A DNA stretch of 64,000 bases from an uncultured Atopobiaceae bacterium (lineage in GTDB: Bacteria; Actinomycetota; Coriobacteriia; Coriobacteriales; Atopobiaceae): positions 1 to 64,000 of the forward strand of contig CANQOF010000008.1 in NCBI GenBank assembly GCA_947625405.1, read 5' to 3'. Position 1 is the first letter of the stretch. Each line of letters starts with the position of its first letter. The notes under the pieces are model-generated. The model was not told where the DNA came from. It worked only from the letters and a program-made list of their open reading frames with translations, and ran no database searches. Shown here in pieces: positions 26,085 through 35,756 of the stretch. The position numbers were made by a program, and so were the translations under genes.

Positions 26085-26231
26085 ATGGCTGACGAGAAGA
26101 AGACCTACACGTTTCGTTGCACCGTATGCGGCTACGAAGTGACCATCGACGAGCCGCAGCTTCCCGATGATTACGTCTGCCCCGTGTGCGGCGTGGGCCC
26201 CGACATGTTCGAGCTTGTCGACGAGGGTTAA
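26085..26231 (+). CDS. rubredoxin
   Basis: A 48-residue rubredoxin. The two knuckles CTVCGY and CPVCGVG supply the four cysteines for a mononuclear iron centre. It is slightly shorter than the usual 52-54 residues, with a compressed middle section. It carries single electrons, here probably between the neighbouring flavin protein and the flavodiiron protein. The ATG at 26085 follows AAGGAG. An upstream in-frame start at 26043 lacks support. Confidence 0.93.
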   Translation: MADEKKTYTFRCTVCGYEVTIDEPQLPDDYVCPVCGVGPDMFELVDEG

Positions 26232-26249
26232 CGAGCCGACGCTGCGGCA

Positions 26250-26342
26250 CTCTGGTGCACCCGATCTGCGCGCGATTTTGGGCACTCGCGTAGCGAAGTA
26301 CGCTACGTGCCCAAAATCCCACGCATCTCGGGCACCCTAGAG
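26250..26342. repeat. imperfect palindrome downstream of rubredoxin (~93 bp)
   Basis: The centre is TAGCG-AAGTA-CGCTA (26291-26305). The inner arms GATTTTGGGCAC and GTGCCCAAAATC pair with a 4-base bulge. The outer arms (CTCTGGTGCACCCGA.. and ..TCGGGCACCCTAGAG) pair imperfectly. There is no T-run suited to a classic terminator. It is not homologous to the ~194-bp element. Confidence 0.7.
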
Positions 26343-26418
26343 CGCCTCGCTGACGTTTTGCTGATTCCGTAGCTCTTTGGTTGTCGAAGCAAGGAATCAC
26401 GAACGTTCAGCGAAGCAC

Positions 26419-26447
26419 TTGATATGTGAGGTTTGTCTGGGTACATC
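26419..26447 (+). promoter_or_regulatory. ssrA promoter
   Basis: TTGATA (26419-26424) and TACATC (26442-26447) with exactly 17 bases between them form a plausible housekeeping promoter. It would start a precursor about 30 bases ahead of the mature tmRNA 5' end, for RNase P to trim. Confidence 0.6.
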
Positions 26448-26486
26448 CGGCAAGCTTTCAATGTGAGGTCTCCCAACGACCCGAAA

Positions 26487-26857
26487 GGGGGCGACTGGTT
26501 TCGACAGGTTAGGCTTGAGACGGCAAGCAAGCCGTGGTCTCCTCGCCACGCTAAACAGGGGTACCGTCAAATTGAATTGACAACACTCGTACTGCTGAGC
26601 CTCAGCTGGCTCTCGCTGCTTAGTCGATAGACGGCAGCTGTCTTCGGGGGACCCTCTCCTAAGAACCTGAAGGCATCACCTCATGGGGATGCGGTTGCGC
26701 ACGTAGCCGGTATGGCGCGACCAAAGGGCGAACCGGCTAGGGCGCCAAGGGATTGTCTGTGGACCCGAGGCGCTCGAATGCGAACCACAGACTGAGCTTG
26801 GAGAAAACCGTCAGGGGCTTGGCTTGGACCGGAGTTCGATCCTCCGCGCCTCCACCA
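26487..26857 (+). ncRNA. ssrA: tmRNA (SsrA), 371 nt
   Basis: Transfer-messenger RNA that frees stalled ribosomes together with SmpB. The 5' end GGGGGCGACTGGTTTCGAC and the 3' end ..GGTTCGATCC-like T arm followed by CGCCTCC-ACCA are diagnostic. The 5' and 3' acceptor strands pair with one G-U. The tag frame runs 26579-26623 and encodes DNTRTAEPQLALAA and then a TAG stop; the LALAA end is the usual protease signal. It is a one-piece, non-permuted tmRNA. Confidence 0.97.
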
Positions 26858-26864
26858 AAAACCC

Positions 26865-26901
26865 AAAGGGCCCGCGTGGCGCTCAGCCGCGCGGGCCTTC
26901 C
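26865..26901 (+). terminator. terminator of ssrA
   Basis: The stem GGCCCGCG (26869-26876) / CGCGGGCC (26890-26897) is flanked by AAA upstream and TTCCT downstream. It starts 8 bases after the tmRNA CCA end. Confidence 0.7.
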
Positions 26902-26953
26902 TCGTGGGCGATGTGGGCTTTTCGGCGAGGTCGAGACGCCGCGTGCGATGGTG

Positions 26954-26959
26954 TACACT
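26954..26959 (+). promoter_or_regulatory. putative -10 of the rplM-rpsI promoter
   Basis: TACACT lies about 100 bases before rplM, leaving a leader of ~90 bases that could carry the L13 autoregulatory structure known in other bacteria. No good -35 is visible, and I did not resolve a specific L13-leader fold. Confidence 0.35.
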
Positions 26960-27057
26960 CATTAAGTTCTTTTGCCTTCATACCCCGTGCAAGCAGAAGA
27001 GCCGCCCAAAGGCAGACGTCCAGCTGCCCCACGGCACCCAGGAAAGGTCCTCGCGAC

Positions 27058-27495
27058 ATGAAATCAACTCCCTCCGCAAAGCCGGGTGAGGTCGAGCGCA
27101 AGTGGGTGCTCGTCGACGCCGATGGCGCCGTACTCGGCCGCTTGGCCACGCAGGTGGCCATGATCCTTCGTGGGAAGAACAAGCCCCAGTTCACGCCGCA
27201 CGTCGACACCGGCGACTACGTGGTCGTGGTGAACGCGTCGAAGGTGAGGCTCACGGGCAACAAGGCCCAGTCGAAGCAGTACTGGCGCCACTCCGGCTAC
27301 CTTGGCGGTCTCTCGTTCGAGAGCTTCAACAAGGCCATGGAGACGCATCCCGAGCGCGTGATCGAGCATGCCGTGCGCGGCATGCTCCCCAAGACCACGC
27401 TCGGCCGCAAGCAGCTGACCAAGCTCAAGGTCTACGCGGGCCCCGAGCATCCGCACGCTGCCCAGCACCCCACCCCCATCGATCTGAAGGGCTAG
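27058..27495 (+). CDS. rplM: 50S ribosomal protein L13
   Basis: A 145-residue L13. Characteristic stretches are [25 protein letters not shown], the [16 protein letters not shown] region, [11 protein letters not shown] and the [11 protein letters not shown] end. It binds 23S rRNA early in large-subunit assembly. The ATG at 27058 has GGAAAGG upstream. It is followed 3 bases later by rpsI, the universal L13-S9 pair. Confidence 0.98.
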   Translation: MKSTPSAKPGEVERKWVLVDADGAVLGRLATQVAMILRGKNKPQFTPHVDTGDYVVVVNASKVRLTGNKAQSKQYWRHSGYLGGLSFESFNKAMETHPERVIEHAVRGMLPKTTLGRKQLTKLKVYAGPEHPHAAQHPTPIDLKG

Positions 27496-27498
27496 CAC

Positions 27499-27900
<402 letters not shown>

Positions 27901-27990
27901 TGCGTTTACGCTGGTAGTTGCAAGGGGTTCGTCCGCGTGGCGCGGGCGAGCCCCGTTTTCGTACTCGCTCGGCACATTCGGGAGGCGCCC

Positions 27991-29319
27991 ATGGGCAGGA
28001 TCTTCGGCACGGACGGAGCGCGCGGCGTGGCAAACACCGAGCTCACGTGCGAGCTCGCCTTCCGGCTGGGCCAGGCGTTCGTGCGCTACGCGGGCCCGGA
28101 CCTCGTGCTCGGCCGCGACACGCGCCGAAGCGGGATCATGCTCGAGGATTCGCTCGTGGCGGGCATCACGAGCTCGGGCGGCACGGCGCACCTCTGCGGC
28201 ATCATCCCCACCCCCGCGGTGGCCCTCCTCACCCGCCAGCTCGGGCTTTCCGGCGGCGTCGTGATCTCCGCCTCGCATAACCCTCCCGAGTTCAACGGCA
28301 TCAAGCTCTTCTCCGGCGACGGCAAGAAGCTCTCCGACGCGGTGGAGGACGAGATCGAGGAGTACCTCAACCACGGGGTGTCGCGCCCGGAGGACAGGCC
28401 CGTGGGGGATGGCGTGGGCAAGCCGGTGAAGGTGGAGCACGCGCGCCAGCAATACGTGGCCCACGCGATCGACACCATCGAGGGCGACCTCGAGGGCATG
28501 ACGATCGCCGTCGACTGCGCCCATGGCGCGGCCTGCAAGACGACCCCCGCGGCCCTTCGCGACCTCGGAGCCGAGGTCTTCGCCACGAACACGCGCTACA
28601 CGGGCGTGGACATCAACGTGAACTGCGGCTCCACGCACCTCGACCAGCTTCGCGAGCTCGTGGCGCAAACGGGCGCGTGCTGCGGGTTCGCGCACGATGG
28701 CGATGCCGACCGCGTGCTCTTCGTGGACGAGCGGGGAAACGAGGTCGATGGCGACGCGATGCTCGCGATCTGCGCGGTGCAGATGAAGGAGCTCGGGCTC
28801 CTGCCGGGAAACGAGGTCGTGTCCACCGTGATGGCGAACCTCGGCTTCGTGCGCGCGATGGAGCGTCAGGGCATCAAGGTCGTGCAGACGCAGGTGGGGG
28901 ACCGCTACGTGCTCGAGCGCATGGTGCGAGACGGCGCCACGCTCGGCGGCGAGCAGAGCGGCCACATCATCTTCCTCGAGCACAACTCCACGGGAGACGG
29001 CCTCATCACGGCGCTCCAGGTGCTCGCCATCATGAAGAAGCTCGACCTCCCGCTCTCGAGGCTCGCGAAGATCGTCACGCGCTACCCGCAACGCCTCATC
29101 AACGTGAGCGGTGTGAGGAAAGACGAGCTCGAGGGCTGTGCACCCGTCTGGGACGCGGTGCGCGAGACGGAAGCGCGGCTTGGGGACAGGGGCCGCGTGC
29201 TCGTGCGCGCCTCGGGCACGGAGCCGCTCGTGCGCGTGATGGTGGAGGCCGCCTCCGCCGAGGACTGCGACGGGTGCGCCGAGCACATCGCGGCCGTGGT
29301 GGAGCGCGAGCTCTCTTGA
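27991..29319 (+). CDS. glmM: phosphoglucosamine mutase
   Basis: A 442-residue phosphohexomutase converting glucosamine-6-phosphate to glucosamine-1-phosphate for UDP-GlcNAc synthesis. The phosphorylated serine is Ser95 in ISASHNP, Mg2+ is held by DGDADR, the sugar loop is GEQSGH and the phosphate loop is RASGTEP. The ATG at 27991 has GGGAGG upstream. It lies 56 bases before glmS, which makes its substrate. Confidence 0.96.
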   Translation: MGRIFGTDGARGVANTELTCELAFRLGQAFVRYAGPDLVLGRDTRRSGIMLEDSLVAGITSSGGTAHLCGIIPTPAVALLTRQLGLSGGVVISASHNPPEFNGIKLFSGDGKKLSDAVEDEIEEYLNHGVSRPEDRPVGDGVGKPVKVEHARQQYVAHAIDTIEGDLEGMTIAVDCAHGAACKTTPAALRDLGAEVFATNTRYTGVDINVNCGSTHLDQLRELVAQTGACCGFAHDGDADRVLFVDERGNEVDGDAMLAICAVQMKELGLLPGNEVVSTVMANLGFVRAMERQGIKVVQTQVGDRYVLERMVRDGATLGGEQSGHIIFLEHNSTGDGLITALQVLAIMKKLDLPLSRLAKIVTRYPQRLINVSGVRKDELEGCAPVWDAVRETEARLGDRGRVLVRASGTEPLVRVMVEAASAEDCDGCAEHIAAVVERELS

Positions 29320-29375
29320 TCGCGGGCTAGACTGGGGCAGGCAAAGCGCGCGCAGCGCGCGAGGGAGGGGACGCC

Positions 29376-31220
29376 ATGTGCGGCATCGTTGGATACACCG
29401 GAAAGAACCCCGCACTGCCCTTCCTCCTGGAGGGCTTGCGCACGCTCGAGTATCGCGGCTACGACTCCGCGGGCGTGGAGCTTGAGGCGCCCTCGGGCTC
29501 GCTCACGGAGGTGAAGTGCAAGGGCCGCGTGGCCGCCCTCGCCGCGCTCTGCGAGAAGCTCGACGCCACGCAAACGACCGGCATCGCCCACACGCGCTGG
29601 GCCACCCATGGCGAGCCCTCGGACGCGAACGCACACCCGCATCGCGACTGCTCGGGCCGCGTGGCCGTCGTCCACAACGGCATCATCGAGAACTTCCAGG
29701 AGCTCGTGGCCGAGCTCGAGGAGCGCGGCCACCACTTCGCGAGCGAGACGGATTCCGAGGTCATCGCGCACCTCATCGAGGAGGCGCTCGCGGGGCCCGC
29801 GGAGGGGGACTTCGCCCTCGCCGTCTCGCTCGCCACCTCGAGGCTCGAGGGGTCGTGGGCCATCGCCTGCCTCTCGGCGGCCTCGCCCGGAGAGATCCTC
29901 TGCTGCCGCAAGGGCTCGCCGCTCGTGCTCGCGTCCACGCCAGACGGCGCCTACGCCGCCTCCGACGTGACCGCCCTCGCCCACACGACCTCGCACGTCG
30001 TGAACCTCGGCGAGGGCCAGATCGCGCGACTCCTCCCCACGGGCGAGGTGAGCGTCTTCGAGGGCGATCTCACCCCGGTGGCCGAACCCGACACCTTCGA
30101 CATCGACTGGGACGCCTCGGCCGCCACCCTCGGCGGCTACCCCGACTTCATGGCGAAGGAGATCGCCGAGCAGCCCGAGGCCATCGAGCGCCTGCTCGAG
30201 GGGCGCCTGGGGCAAGACGGCATCGTGCTCGACGAGCTCCGCCTCTCGCCCGAGGAGGTGGCCGCCATAGACCGCATCTACGTGGTGGCGTGCGGCACCT
30301 CTTGGCACGTGGGGCTCATCGCGAAGACGTACTTCGAAACGTGGGCGCGGATCCCCACGACGGTGGAGTGCGCGAGCGAGTTCAACTACGAGGAGATCCT
30401 CACCACCGACCACACGCTCTGCGTGATCATCACCCAGAGCGGCGAGACGGCCGACACCCTCGCCTCCGCGAGGAAGATGCAGGCCGCGGGCGCGAAGGTG
30501 ATCGCCATCACGAACGTCCTCGGATCCTCGGCCGCGCGCGAGAGCGACGGCGTGCTCTACGTGCAGGCGGGGCCGGAGATCGCCGTGGCCTCCACGAAGG
30601 CCTACACCGCCCAGCTCGTGGCCGCGGCGCTTCTCGCGCTCTTCCTCGCGCGCGCGAACGGCGCCATCTCGCTCTCCGAGGTGCGCTCGCGTTTCCGCGA
30701 GATGCAACGCGCCCCCGAGCTCATCCGCATCGTGCTCTCGCGCGCCTGGCAGGACGAGGTGGCCGCGCAGGCCTTCGCCAGCGCGCACTCCGCGCTCTTC
30801 CTCGGGCGCGGGGTCTCCTCCACGACGGCGCGCGAGGGAGCGCTCAAGCTGAAGGAGATCAGCTACCTCCACGCCGAGGCCTACCCCGCGGGCGAGATGA
30901 AGCACGGGCCCATCGCCCTCGTGGAGCCGGGCTACCCCGTGGTGGTCGTGGTGCCGGAGAGCCACGTGCGCGACAAGACGATCTCGAACCTCCAGGAGGT
31001 GAATGCCCGCGGGGCGACGACGATCGCGCTTGCCACCAACGGCGACGTGCGCGTGGCGCAGCTCGCGAGCCACCTCCTGCTCGTGCCCCCGGCGCCCGAA
31101 TGGCTCTCGCCCGTGGTGGACGTCGTCCACCTCCAGCTCCTCGCGCGCTACGTGGCGCTCGCTCGCGGCTGCGACGTGGACAAGCCCCGCAACCTCGCGA
31201 AATCGGTGACGGTGGAGTAG
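29376..31220 (+). CDS. glmS: glutamine-fructose-6-phosphate aminotransferase
   Basis: A 614-residue enzyme making glucosamine-6-phosphate from fructose-6-phosphate and glutamine. The N-terminal Ntn amidotransferase starts MCGIVGYTG with Cys2 as nucleophile. Two SIS sugar-isomerase domains follow (VACGTSWHVG and FLGRGVSS regions), and the sequence ends DKPRNLAKSVTVE. I saw no glmS ribozyme signature in the 56-base gap upstream, which is too short for one. acpS begins directly at the next base. Confidence 0.97.
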   Translation: MCGIVGYTGKNPALPFLLEGLRTLEYRGYDSAGVELEAPSGSLTEVKCKGRVAALAALCEKLDATQTTGIAHTRWATHGEPSDANAHPHRDCSGRVAVVHNGIIENFQELVAELEERGHHFASETDSEVIAHLIEEALAGPAEGDFALAVSLATSRLEGSWAIACLSAASPGEILCCRKGSPLVLASTPDGAYAASDVTALAHTTSHVVNLGEGQIARLLPTGEVSVFEGDLTPVAEPDTFDIDWDASAATLGGYPDFMAKEIAEQPEAIERLLEGRLGQDGIVLDELRLSPEEVAAIDRIYVVACGTSWHVGLIAKTYFETWARIPTTVECASEFNYEEILTTDHTLCVIITQSGETADTLASARKMQAAGAKVIAITNVLGSSAARESDGVLYVQAGPEIAVASTKAYTAQLVAAALLALFLARANGAISLSEVRSRFREMQRAPELIRIVLSRAWQDEVAAQAFASAHSALFLGRGVSSTTAREGALKLKEISYLHAEAYPAGEMKHGPIALVEPGYPVVVVVPESHVRDKTISNLQEVNARGATTIALATNGDVRVAQLASHLLLVPPAPEWLSPVVDVVHLQLLARYVALARGCDVDKPRNLAKSVTVE

Positions 31221-31763
31221 ATGGGCAAGCTTCTCGTGGGCGTGGACCTGGTGGAGGTGGCGCGCATGCGCCGCGCCCTCGAGCGCACGCCACGCCTGAA
31301 GGAGCGGCTTTTCACGAAAGGCGAGATCGCCTACTGCGAGCGTCGCGCCAAGCCCGAGCAGTCATTCGCCGCGCGCTTCGCCGCGCGCGAGGCCGTGCTG
31401 AAGGCGCTCGGTTGCGGGTTTTCCGGCATGGGCTGGAAGGACGTCTCGGTGGAGATCGCCGAGGACGGGCACCCCGTGGCCATCCTCGAGGGAGCCGCGA
31501 GGGCCCGCGCCGAGGAGAGGGGCGTGGAGGAAGTGGCGCTCTCGCTTTCCCACACCGATGCCGTGGCCTGCGCGAACGCCGTGCTCATCACCCACGACGT
31601 GCGTCCCGCGCCAAAGGCTCGCGCGAGCGAGCGGGATGCCCTTGCGTCATCATTCAAAGAGGCGCGCTCGATCGTGTTCGAGCTCGAACGCGCCCAGAGG
31701 GAGGCGGAGGAGGAACGCCGCGAGAAGGCGGAGCGCGATTCCTCGCCCGCGCGCGAAGAGTAG
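31221..31763 (+). CDS. acpS: holo-ACP synthase with C-terminal coiled-coil-like tail
   Basis: It transfers 4'-phosphopantetheine from CoA to acyl carrier protein. The catalytic core (residues 1 to about 125) has VGVDLVEVARM near the N-terminus and RFAAREAVLKALGCG, the Mg2+/CoA motif. Residues about 126-180 are extra: highly charged, Arg/Glu/Ala-rich and probably helical. Typical AcpS proteins are about 120-130 residues. The ATG abuts the glmS stop with no gap. Confidence 0.9.
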   Translation: MGKLLVGVDLVEVARMRRALERTPRLKERLFTKGEIAYCERRAKPEQSFAARFAAREAVLKALGCGFSGMGWKDVSVEIAEDGHPVAILEGAARARAEERGVEEVALSLSHTDAVACANAVLITHDVRPAPKARASERDALASSFKEARSIVFELERAQREAEEERREKAERDSSPAREE

Positions 31764-31772
31764 GGGCCACGC

Positions 31773-33380
31773 ATGCAGCCGGTCTTGAACGTCGAGGATG
31801 TGAAGCGGGTGGAGCAGGCCCTCACGCTCGAGGGCGTGAGCCTCGCCGAGCTCATGCGCAGGGCGGGCCACGCCGCGGCCCAGGAAGTGGTGAGCGGCGG
31901 CGCGCCCGGCAAGGTGTGCGTGCTCTCAGGCTCGGGCAACAACGGCGGAGACGGCTGGGTGGCCGCCGAGCTCCTGAAACGCGCGAACGTGGATGTGACG
32001 GTCGTGTGCCCGGCGGAGCCCTCCACGATCAAGGGATCGCTTGCGCTCATGGTGGCGAGGAGCGCCGTGGCGGCGGGCGTGCCCTATCGCCCGGGCCCCT
32101 CCTCAGACGAGCTCGCGGAAATCGTCGCCGGCTCCGACGTGGTGCTCGACGCCATGCTCGGCACGGGCTTCGAGGGCGCGCCACGCGCGCCGTTCGACCT
32201 CTGGATCGACGTGGTGAACAGCCTCTCCACGAAGGTCGTGTCCGTCGACGTGCCGAGCGGCCTCTCGGCGCAGACGGGCCTTGCGCCGGCGGGTGCCGTG
32301 GTGGCCGACACGACGGTGACGATGCTCTCGCTGAAGCCGGGCCTTCTCTCCGACGCGGGCCGTGCGCTCACGGGAAACATCGTGCTCGCGCCCCTCGCCA
32401 CGCAAACGTCCGACCTCGTGCTCGAGGCGGATCCCGTGGCGTGGCGCCTCGATCTCTCCGATTACGTGGACTGCTTGCAGGTGGCGCGCACCGACGTGGA
32501 CAAATACACCCGCGGATCGGTGCTCGTGGTGGCCGGATCGGTGCCCTACATCGGCGCCGCGGTGCTCGCCGCCCGCGCCGCCGCGCGCATGGGCGCGGGC
32601 TATGTGACGCTCGCCGTGCCGCAGCCGATTGCCACCGTGTGCCGCACGCATCTGGTGGAGATCCCCGTCGTGGGGCTTCCCGCCTCGGGGGCGGGCACCT
32701 TCTCGGCCGCGGCGAAAAACGAGATCTGCCGGCTCGCGCGTGAGCGCTCGGCCGTGGTCGTGGGTCCGGGGCTTCAGGTGAACGCCGATACGGAGGCCAT
32801 CGTCGAGGCGCTCCTCGCCACCGACTGCCCGCTCGTCGTGGACGCGGACGGCTTGAACGCGCTCTCGCGCCTCACCTCCGGGCGGCTCGATCGCTATCCA
32901 GAGATCATCCGCAGGAGCGCGCCCCTCGTGCTCACTCCGCATCGCAAGGAGCTCGGACGCCTCGTGGGCCAGCCCACGAACTCGCCGGCCTCGCTCTCGG
33001 CGGCGCTCGAGGCCGCGCGAAAGATCGTCTGGGCGGATGGCGGCTCCGAGCTCTGCGTGGTGGCGAAGGGCGCCGCGAGTGCCTGCGTGGGCGTGGACAT
33101 CGCGTTCTTGCCGAATCCCGGGCCGCCGGCGCTTGCCACGGCGGGCACGGGCGACGTGCTTTCCGGCGTGATGGGCGCGCTTCTGGCCACCGGCGGGCGC
33201 GAGGTGGATTCGCTTCCGCTGCTTTGCGCCTATGGCTGCGAGGTCCATGGCTTCGCGGGCCACCTCGCGGTGGAGACGCGCGGCTCTCGCGGCGTGATGG
33301 CGCTCGACGTGGCCGAGGGGCTCGGACTCGCGCTCGATGCCCTCGAGGAGCGCATCCTCGCGAGCGAAGGGGAGGCGTAG
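31773..33380 (+). CDS. nnr: bifunctional NAD(P)H-hydrate epimerase / dehydratase
   Basis: A 535-residue fused repair enzyme. The N-terminal YjeF epimerase domain (about residues 1-210) includes [15 protein letters not shown] and [10 protein letters not shown]. The C-terminal ADP-dependent dehydratase domain (about 235-530) includes [25 protein letters not shown] and the ribokinase-like [11 protein letters not shown]. Together they restore hydrated NADH/NADPH. It lies 9 bases after acpS and directly abuts alr. Confidence 0.94.
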   Translation: MQPVLNVEDVKRVEQALTLEGVSLAELMRRAGHAAAQEVVSGGAPGKVCVLSGSGNNGGDGWVAAELLKRANVDVTVVCPAEPSTIKGSLALMVARSAVAAGVPYRPGPSSDELAEIVAGSDVVLDAMLGTGFEGAPRAPFDLWIDVVNSLSTKVVSVDVPSGLSAQTGLAPAGAVVADTTVTMLSLKPGLLSDAGRALTGNIVLAPLATQTSDLVLEADPVAWRLDLSDYVDCLQVARTDVDKYTRGSVLVVAGSVPYIGAAVLAARAAARMGAGYVTLAVPQPIATVCRTHLVEIPVVGLPASGAGTFSAAAKNEICRLARERSAVVVGPGLQVNADTEAIVEALLATDCPLVVDADGLNALSRLTSGRLDRYPEIIRRSAPLVLTPHRKELGRLVGQPTNSPASLSAALEAARKIVWADGGSELCVVAKGAASACVGVDIAFLPNPGPPALATAGTGDVLSGVMGALLATGGREVDSLPLLCAYGCEVHGFAGHLAVETRGSRGVMALDVAEGLGLALDALEERILASEGEA

Positions 33381-34550
33381 ATGCCCGCCGACGCGAGCGC
33401 GCATACGCCCGAGACCCGCTGGGCCTGGGTGGAGGTGAGCCGCTCCGCCATCCGCCACAACATGCGCGAGTTCAAGGGACTGCTCGGCCGCAACCAGCGC
33501 CTCATGGCCGTGGTGAAGGCCGATGCCTATGGCCACGGCGCCGTGCAGTGCGCGCGCACGATGATGGCGTCGGGCGCGGACGCCTTCGGCGTGGCCACCG
33601 TCGACGAGGGCATCGAGCTTCGCCAGGTGGGCGTCGACAAGCCCATCGTCATCCTCGCCGAGCCGCCGATCGATTCGGTGCCCTACATCGTGGATTTCGA
33701 TCTCGAACCCTCCGCCTACCACGAGGATTTCGTCCTCGCCCTCGGCGAGGAGGCGGCGAGCAAGGACACCATCGGCCGCTACCACGTGCCCGTGGACACC
33801 GGCATGACGCGAATCGGCCTCATGCCCGGCGACGTGGCGGAGTTTCGCCAAGCCGTGGGCTGGCACCGCGGCATCGCCTGCGCGGGCACGTTCACGCACT
33901 TCGCCACGGCGGAGGTGCCGAGGGACTGGGACTTCGAGCTGCAGGTGCGCCGCTTTGGCGACCTCGTCTCCTCGCTCGAGGCCCAAGGGATCGACCCCGG
34001 CCTCGTGCATTGCGATAACACCGCCGCGACGATCCTCCACCCCGAGACGCACTTCGACATGGTGCGCGTGGGCCTTGGGCTCTACGGCCTCTATCCCGCG
34101 CCGAACTGCGAGCCCCTCGTGGACCTCAGGCCGGCGATGAGCGTGAAGGCGCGCATCACCCGCGTGGTGGAGCCGCCGACGGGCGCGGGCGTGTCCTATG
34201 GGCTCACCTACCGCCTCTCGCGGGCGAACGTGCAGATCGCGACGATCCCGCTCGGCTACGCCGATGGCTACGCGCGCACGCTCTCGAACCGCGCGGAGGT
34301 GCTCGTGGACGGCATGCGCTGCCGACAGGTGGGCAACATCTGCATGGACCAGTGCATGTTCGCGGTGGAGGTGAACGGCGCGCGCGAGTTCCAAAAGCGC
34401 CGGCCCGTGCACGAGGGCCAGGTGGTGACGATCATGGGCGCGGACGGCGACTACGAGATCTCCGCCGACGAGCTCGCGCGCCTGCGCGGCACGATCTCCT
34501 ACGAGGTGTGTTGTGACTTCGGGCTCCGCTTGGAGAAGGTCTACGTGTGA
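33381..34550 (+). CDS. alr: alanine racemase
   Basis: A 389-residue PLP enzyme supplying D-alanine for peptidoglycan. The PLP lysine is in [11 protein letters not shown] (about residues 34-44), with GMTRIGL and the second catalytic region GVSYGLTYR further on. The last segment ([10 protein letters not shown]) is also typical. The ATG follows the nnr stop directly. The nnr-alr-tsaE-tsaB order is common in Gram-positive bacteria. Confidence 0.95.
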   Translation: MPADASAHTPETRWAWVEVSRSAIRHNMREFKGLLGRNQRLMAVVKADAYGHGAVQCARTMMASGADAFGVATVDEGIELRQVGVDKPIVILAEPPIDSVPYIVDFDLEPSAYHEDFVLALGEEAASKDTIGRYHVPVDTGMTRIGLMPGDVAEFRQAVGWHRGIACAGTFTHFATAEVPRDWDFELQVRRFGDLVSSLEAQGIDPGLVHCDNTAATILHPETHFDMVRVGLGLYGLYPAPNCEPLVDLRPAMSVKARITRVVEPPTGAGVSYGLTYRLSRANVQIATIPLGYADGYARTLSNRAEVLVDGMRCRQVGNICMDQCMFAVEVNGAREFQKRRPVHEGQVVTIMGADGDYEISADELARLRGTISYEVCCDFGLRLEKVYV

Positions 34551-34602
34551 TGCGCCTGGGCACGCGCGCGCATCGGCAACCTTTAAGGAAAGTAGCGGTG
34601 AG

Positions 34603-35220
34603 ATGAGTGCGATTGCGATTCCCGGATACCCGCATCCCAAACCGGCCGAGGTGCCGCTCGAGGCCATTCGCGCGTGCCTCGGCGAGTGCCATCGCTGCGC
34701 GCTCGGACAGACCCGGACGCACCTCGTCTTCGGGGTGGGAAACCCCCACGCGCGCGTGATGTTCGTGGGCGAGGCGCCGGGGAGAAACGAGGACCTCCAA
34801 GGCGAGCCCTTCGTGGGCGCGGCGGGAAAGAACCTCGACTCGCTCCTCGCGCTCGCACACCTCCGGCGCGAGGAGGTCTACATCGCGAACGTCCTCAAGT
34901 GTCGCCCACCGGGAAACCGAGACCCCCAGCCGGGCGAAATCGAGGCGTGCTCGCCGTTTTTGCGCGAGCAGATCCGAAGCGTCTGGCCGGACATCCTCGT
35001 GGCGCTCGGGAACTTCGCCATGCGCTTCATCCTCCACACCGATCGCGGCATCACCTCCATGCGCGGGCGCATCTACGAGGTGGGGCACTTCGCGGTGCTT
35101 CCCGTCTTCCATCCGGCGGCCGCGCTCTACTCGCGCGACAAGCAGGGCGACCTCGAGGCGGATTTCCGCCTTCTCGGGCAATGGCTCGCGGAGCACCCCG
35201 AGGCAAAGGGCGCGCGATGA
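34603..35220 (+). CDS. family 4-type uracil-DNA glycosylase
   Basis: A 205-residue iron-sulfur uracil-DNA glycosylase. Cluster cysteines are seen in GECHRC (29 and 32) and in [16 protein letters not shown]. Catalytic-region motifs are [18 protein letters not shown] and the late FHPAAAL. It removes uracil from DNA. The ATG at 34603 gives the standard N-terminus; an in-frame start at 34513 inside alr is unlikely. Its TGA overlaps the tsaE ATG. Confidence 0.9.
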   Translation: MSAIAIPGYPHPKPAEVPLEAIRACLGECHRCALGQTRTHLVFGVGNPHARVMFVGEAPGRNEDLQGEPFVGAAGKNLDSLLALAHLRREEVYIANVLKCRPPGNRDPQPGEIEACSPFLREQIRSVWPDILVALGNFAMRFILHTDRGITSMRGRIYEVGHFAVLPVFHPAAALYSRDKQGDLEADFRLLGQWLAEHPEAKGAR

Positions 35221-35756
35221 GCGGGCTCGAGCGCGTGGGGGAGGGGCGTTGGCACTCCTCCTCCGAGGAGGCCACGCGCCGCTTCGGCGAGCTTTTGGGC
35301 GCCCACCTCGAGGAGGGCGACGTCGTCATCCTCGAGGGAGAGCTCGGCGCGGGAAAGACCCAGCTCGCAAAGGGCGTGGCGAAGGCGCTAGGCGCCGAGG
35401 GCGAGGTGACGAGCCCCACCTTCAACCTCCTCGTGAGCCATTCGGGCGGGCGCATCCCTCTCCACCATCTCGATCTCTATCGCCTCGACGCCTCCTCGGG
35501 CGCCGAGGAGCTCGGCGAGGCCGGGGCATGGGACGTGGTGGGCGAGGACGGGGCGTCGCTCGTGGAGTGGGGCGCTCCCTTCGCGGGGCTCCTCAGCCCC
35601 GAGCGCCTCGAGATCGCCCTCGCGCGCGAGGAGCTCGAGGGCGCCGATCCCCGCACGCTCGAGGGAGAGCCCGCGCGGATCATCAGCGTGCGGGGCGTCG
35701 GTAGCCGCGGCGAGGCGCTCGCCCGCGCGCTCGACGAGGAGGAGGGAGCATGGTGA
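35217..35756 (+). CDS. tsaE: tRNA t6A biosynthesis ATPase TsaE
   Basis: A 179-residue P-loop ATPase of the t6A complex. Walker A is ELGAGKT, then SPTFNL and HHLDLYRL (Walker B-like) follow. The C-terminal ~35 residues exceed the common core. It works with TsaB and TsaD to add threonylcarbamoyl to A37 of ANN-decoding tRNAs. The start overlaps the glycosylase stop (ATGA), and its end overlaps the tsaB-rimI-tsaD gene by 7 bases. Confidence 0.93.
   Translation: MSGLERVGEGRWHSSSEEATRRFGELLGAHLEEGDVVILEGELGAGKTQLAKGVAKALGAEGEVTSPTFNLLVSHSGGRIPLHHLDLYRLDASSGAEELGEAGAWDVVGEDGASLVEWGAPFAGLLSPERLEIALAREELEGADPRTLEGEPARIISVRGVGSRGEALARALDEEEGAW

Noticed and set aside
29320-29375. glmS ribozyme upstream of glmS
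   Set aside because: The gap after glmM is 56 bases, too short for the ribozyme, and no core motif is seen.
32103-34667. 854-codon open frame on the minus strand opposite nnr and alr
   Set aside because: Shadow frame caused by high GC; the plus strand carries clear NnrD/NnrE and Alr motifs with tight operon spacing.
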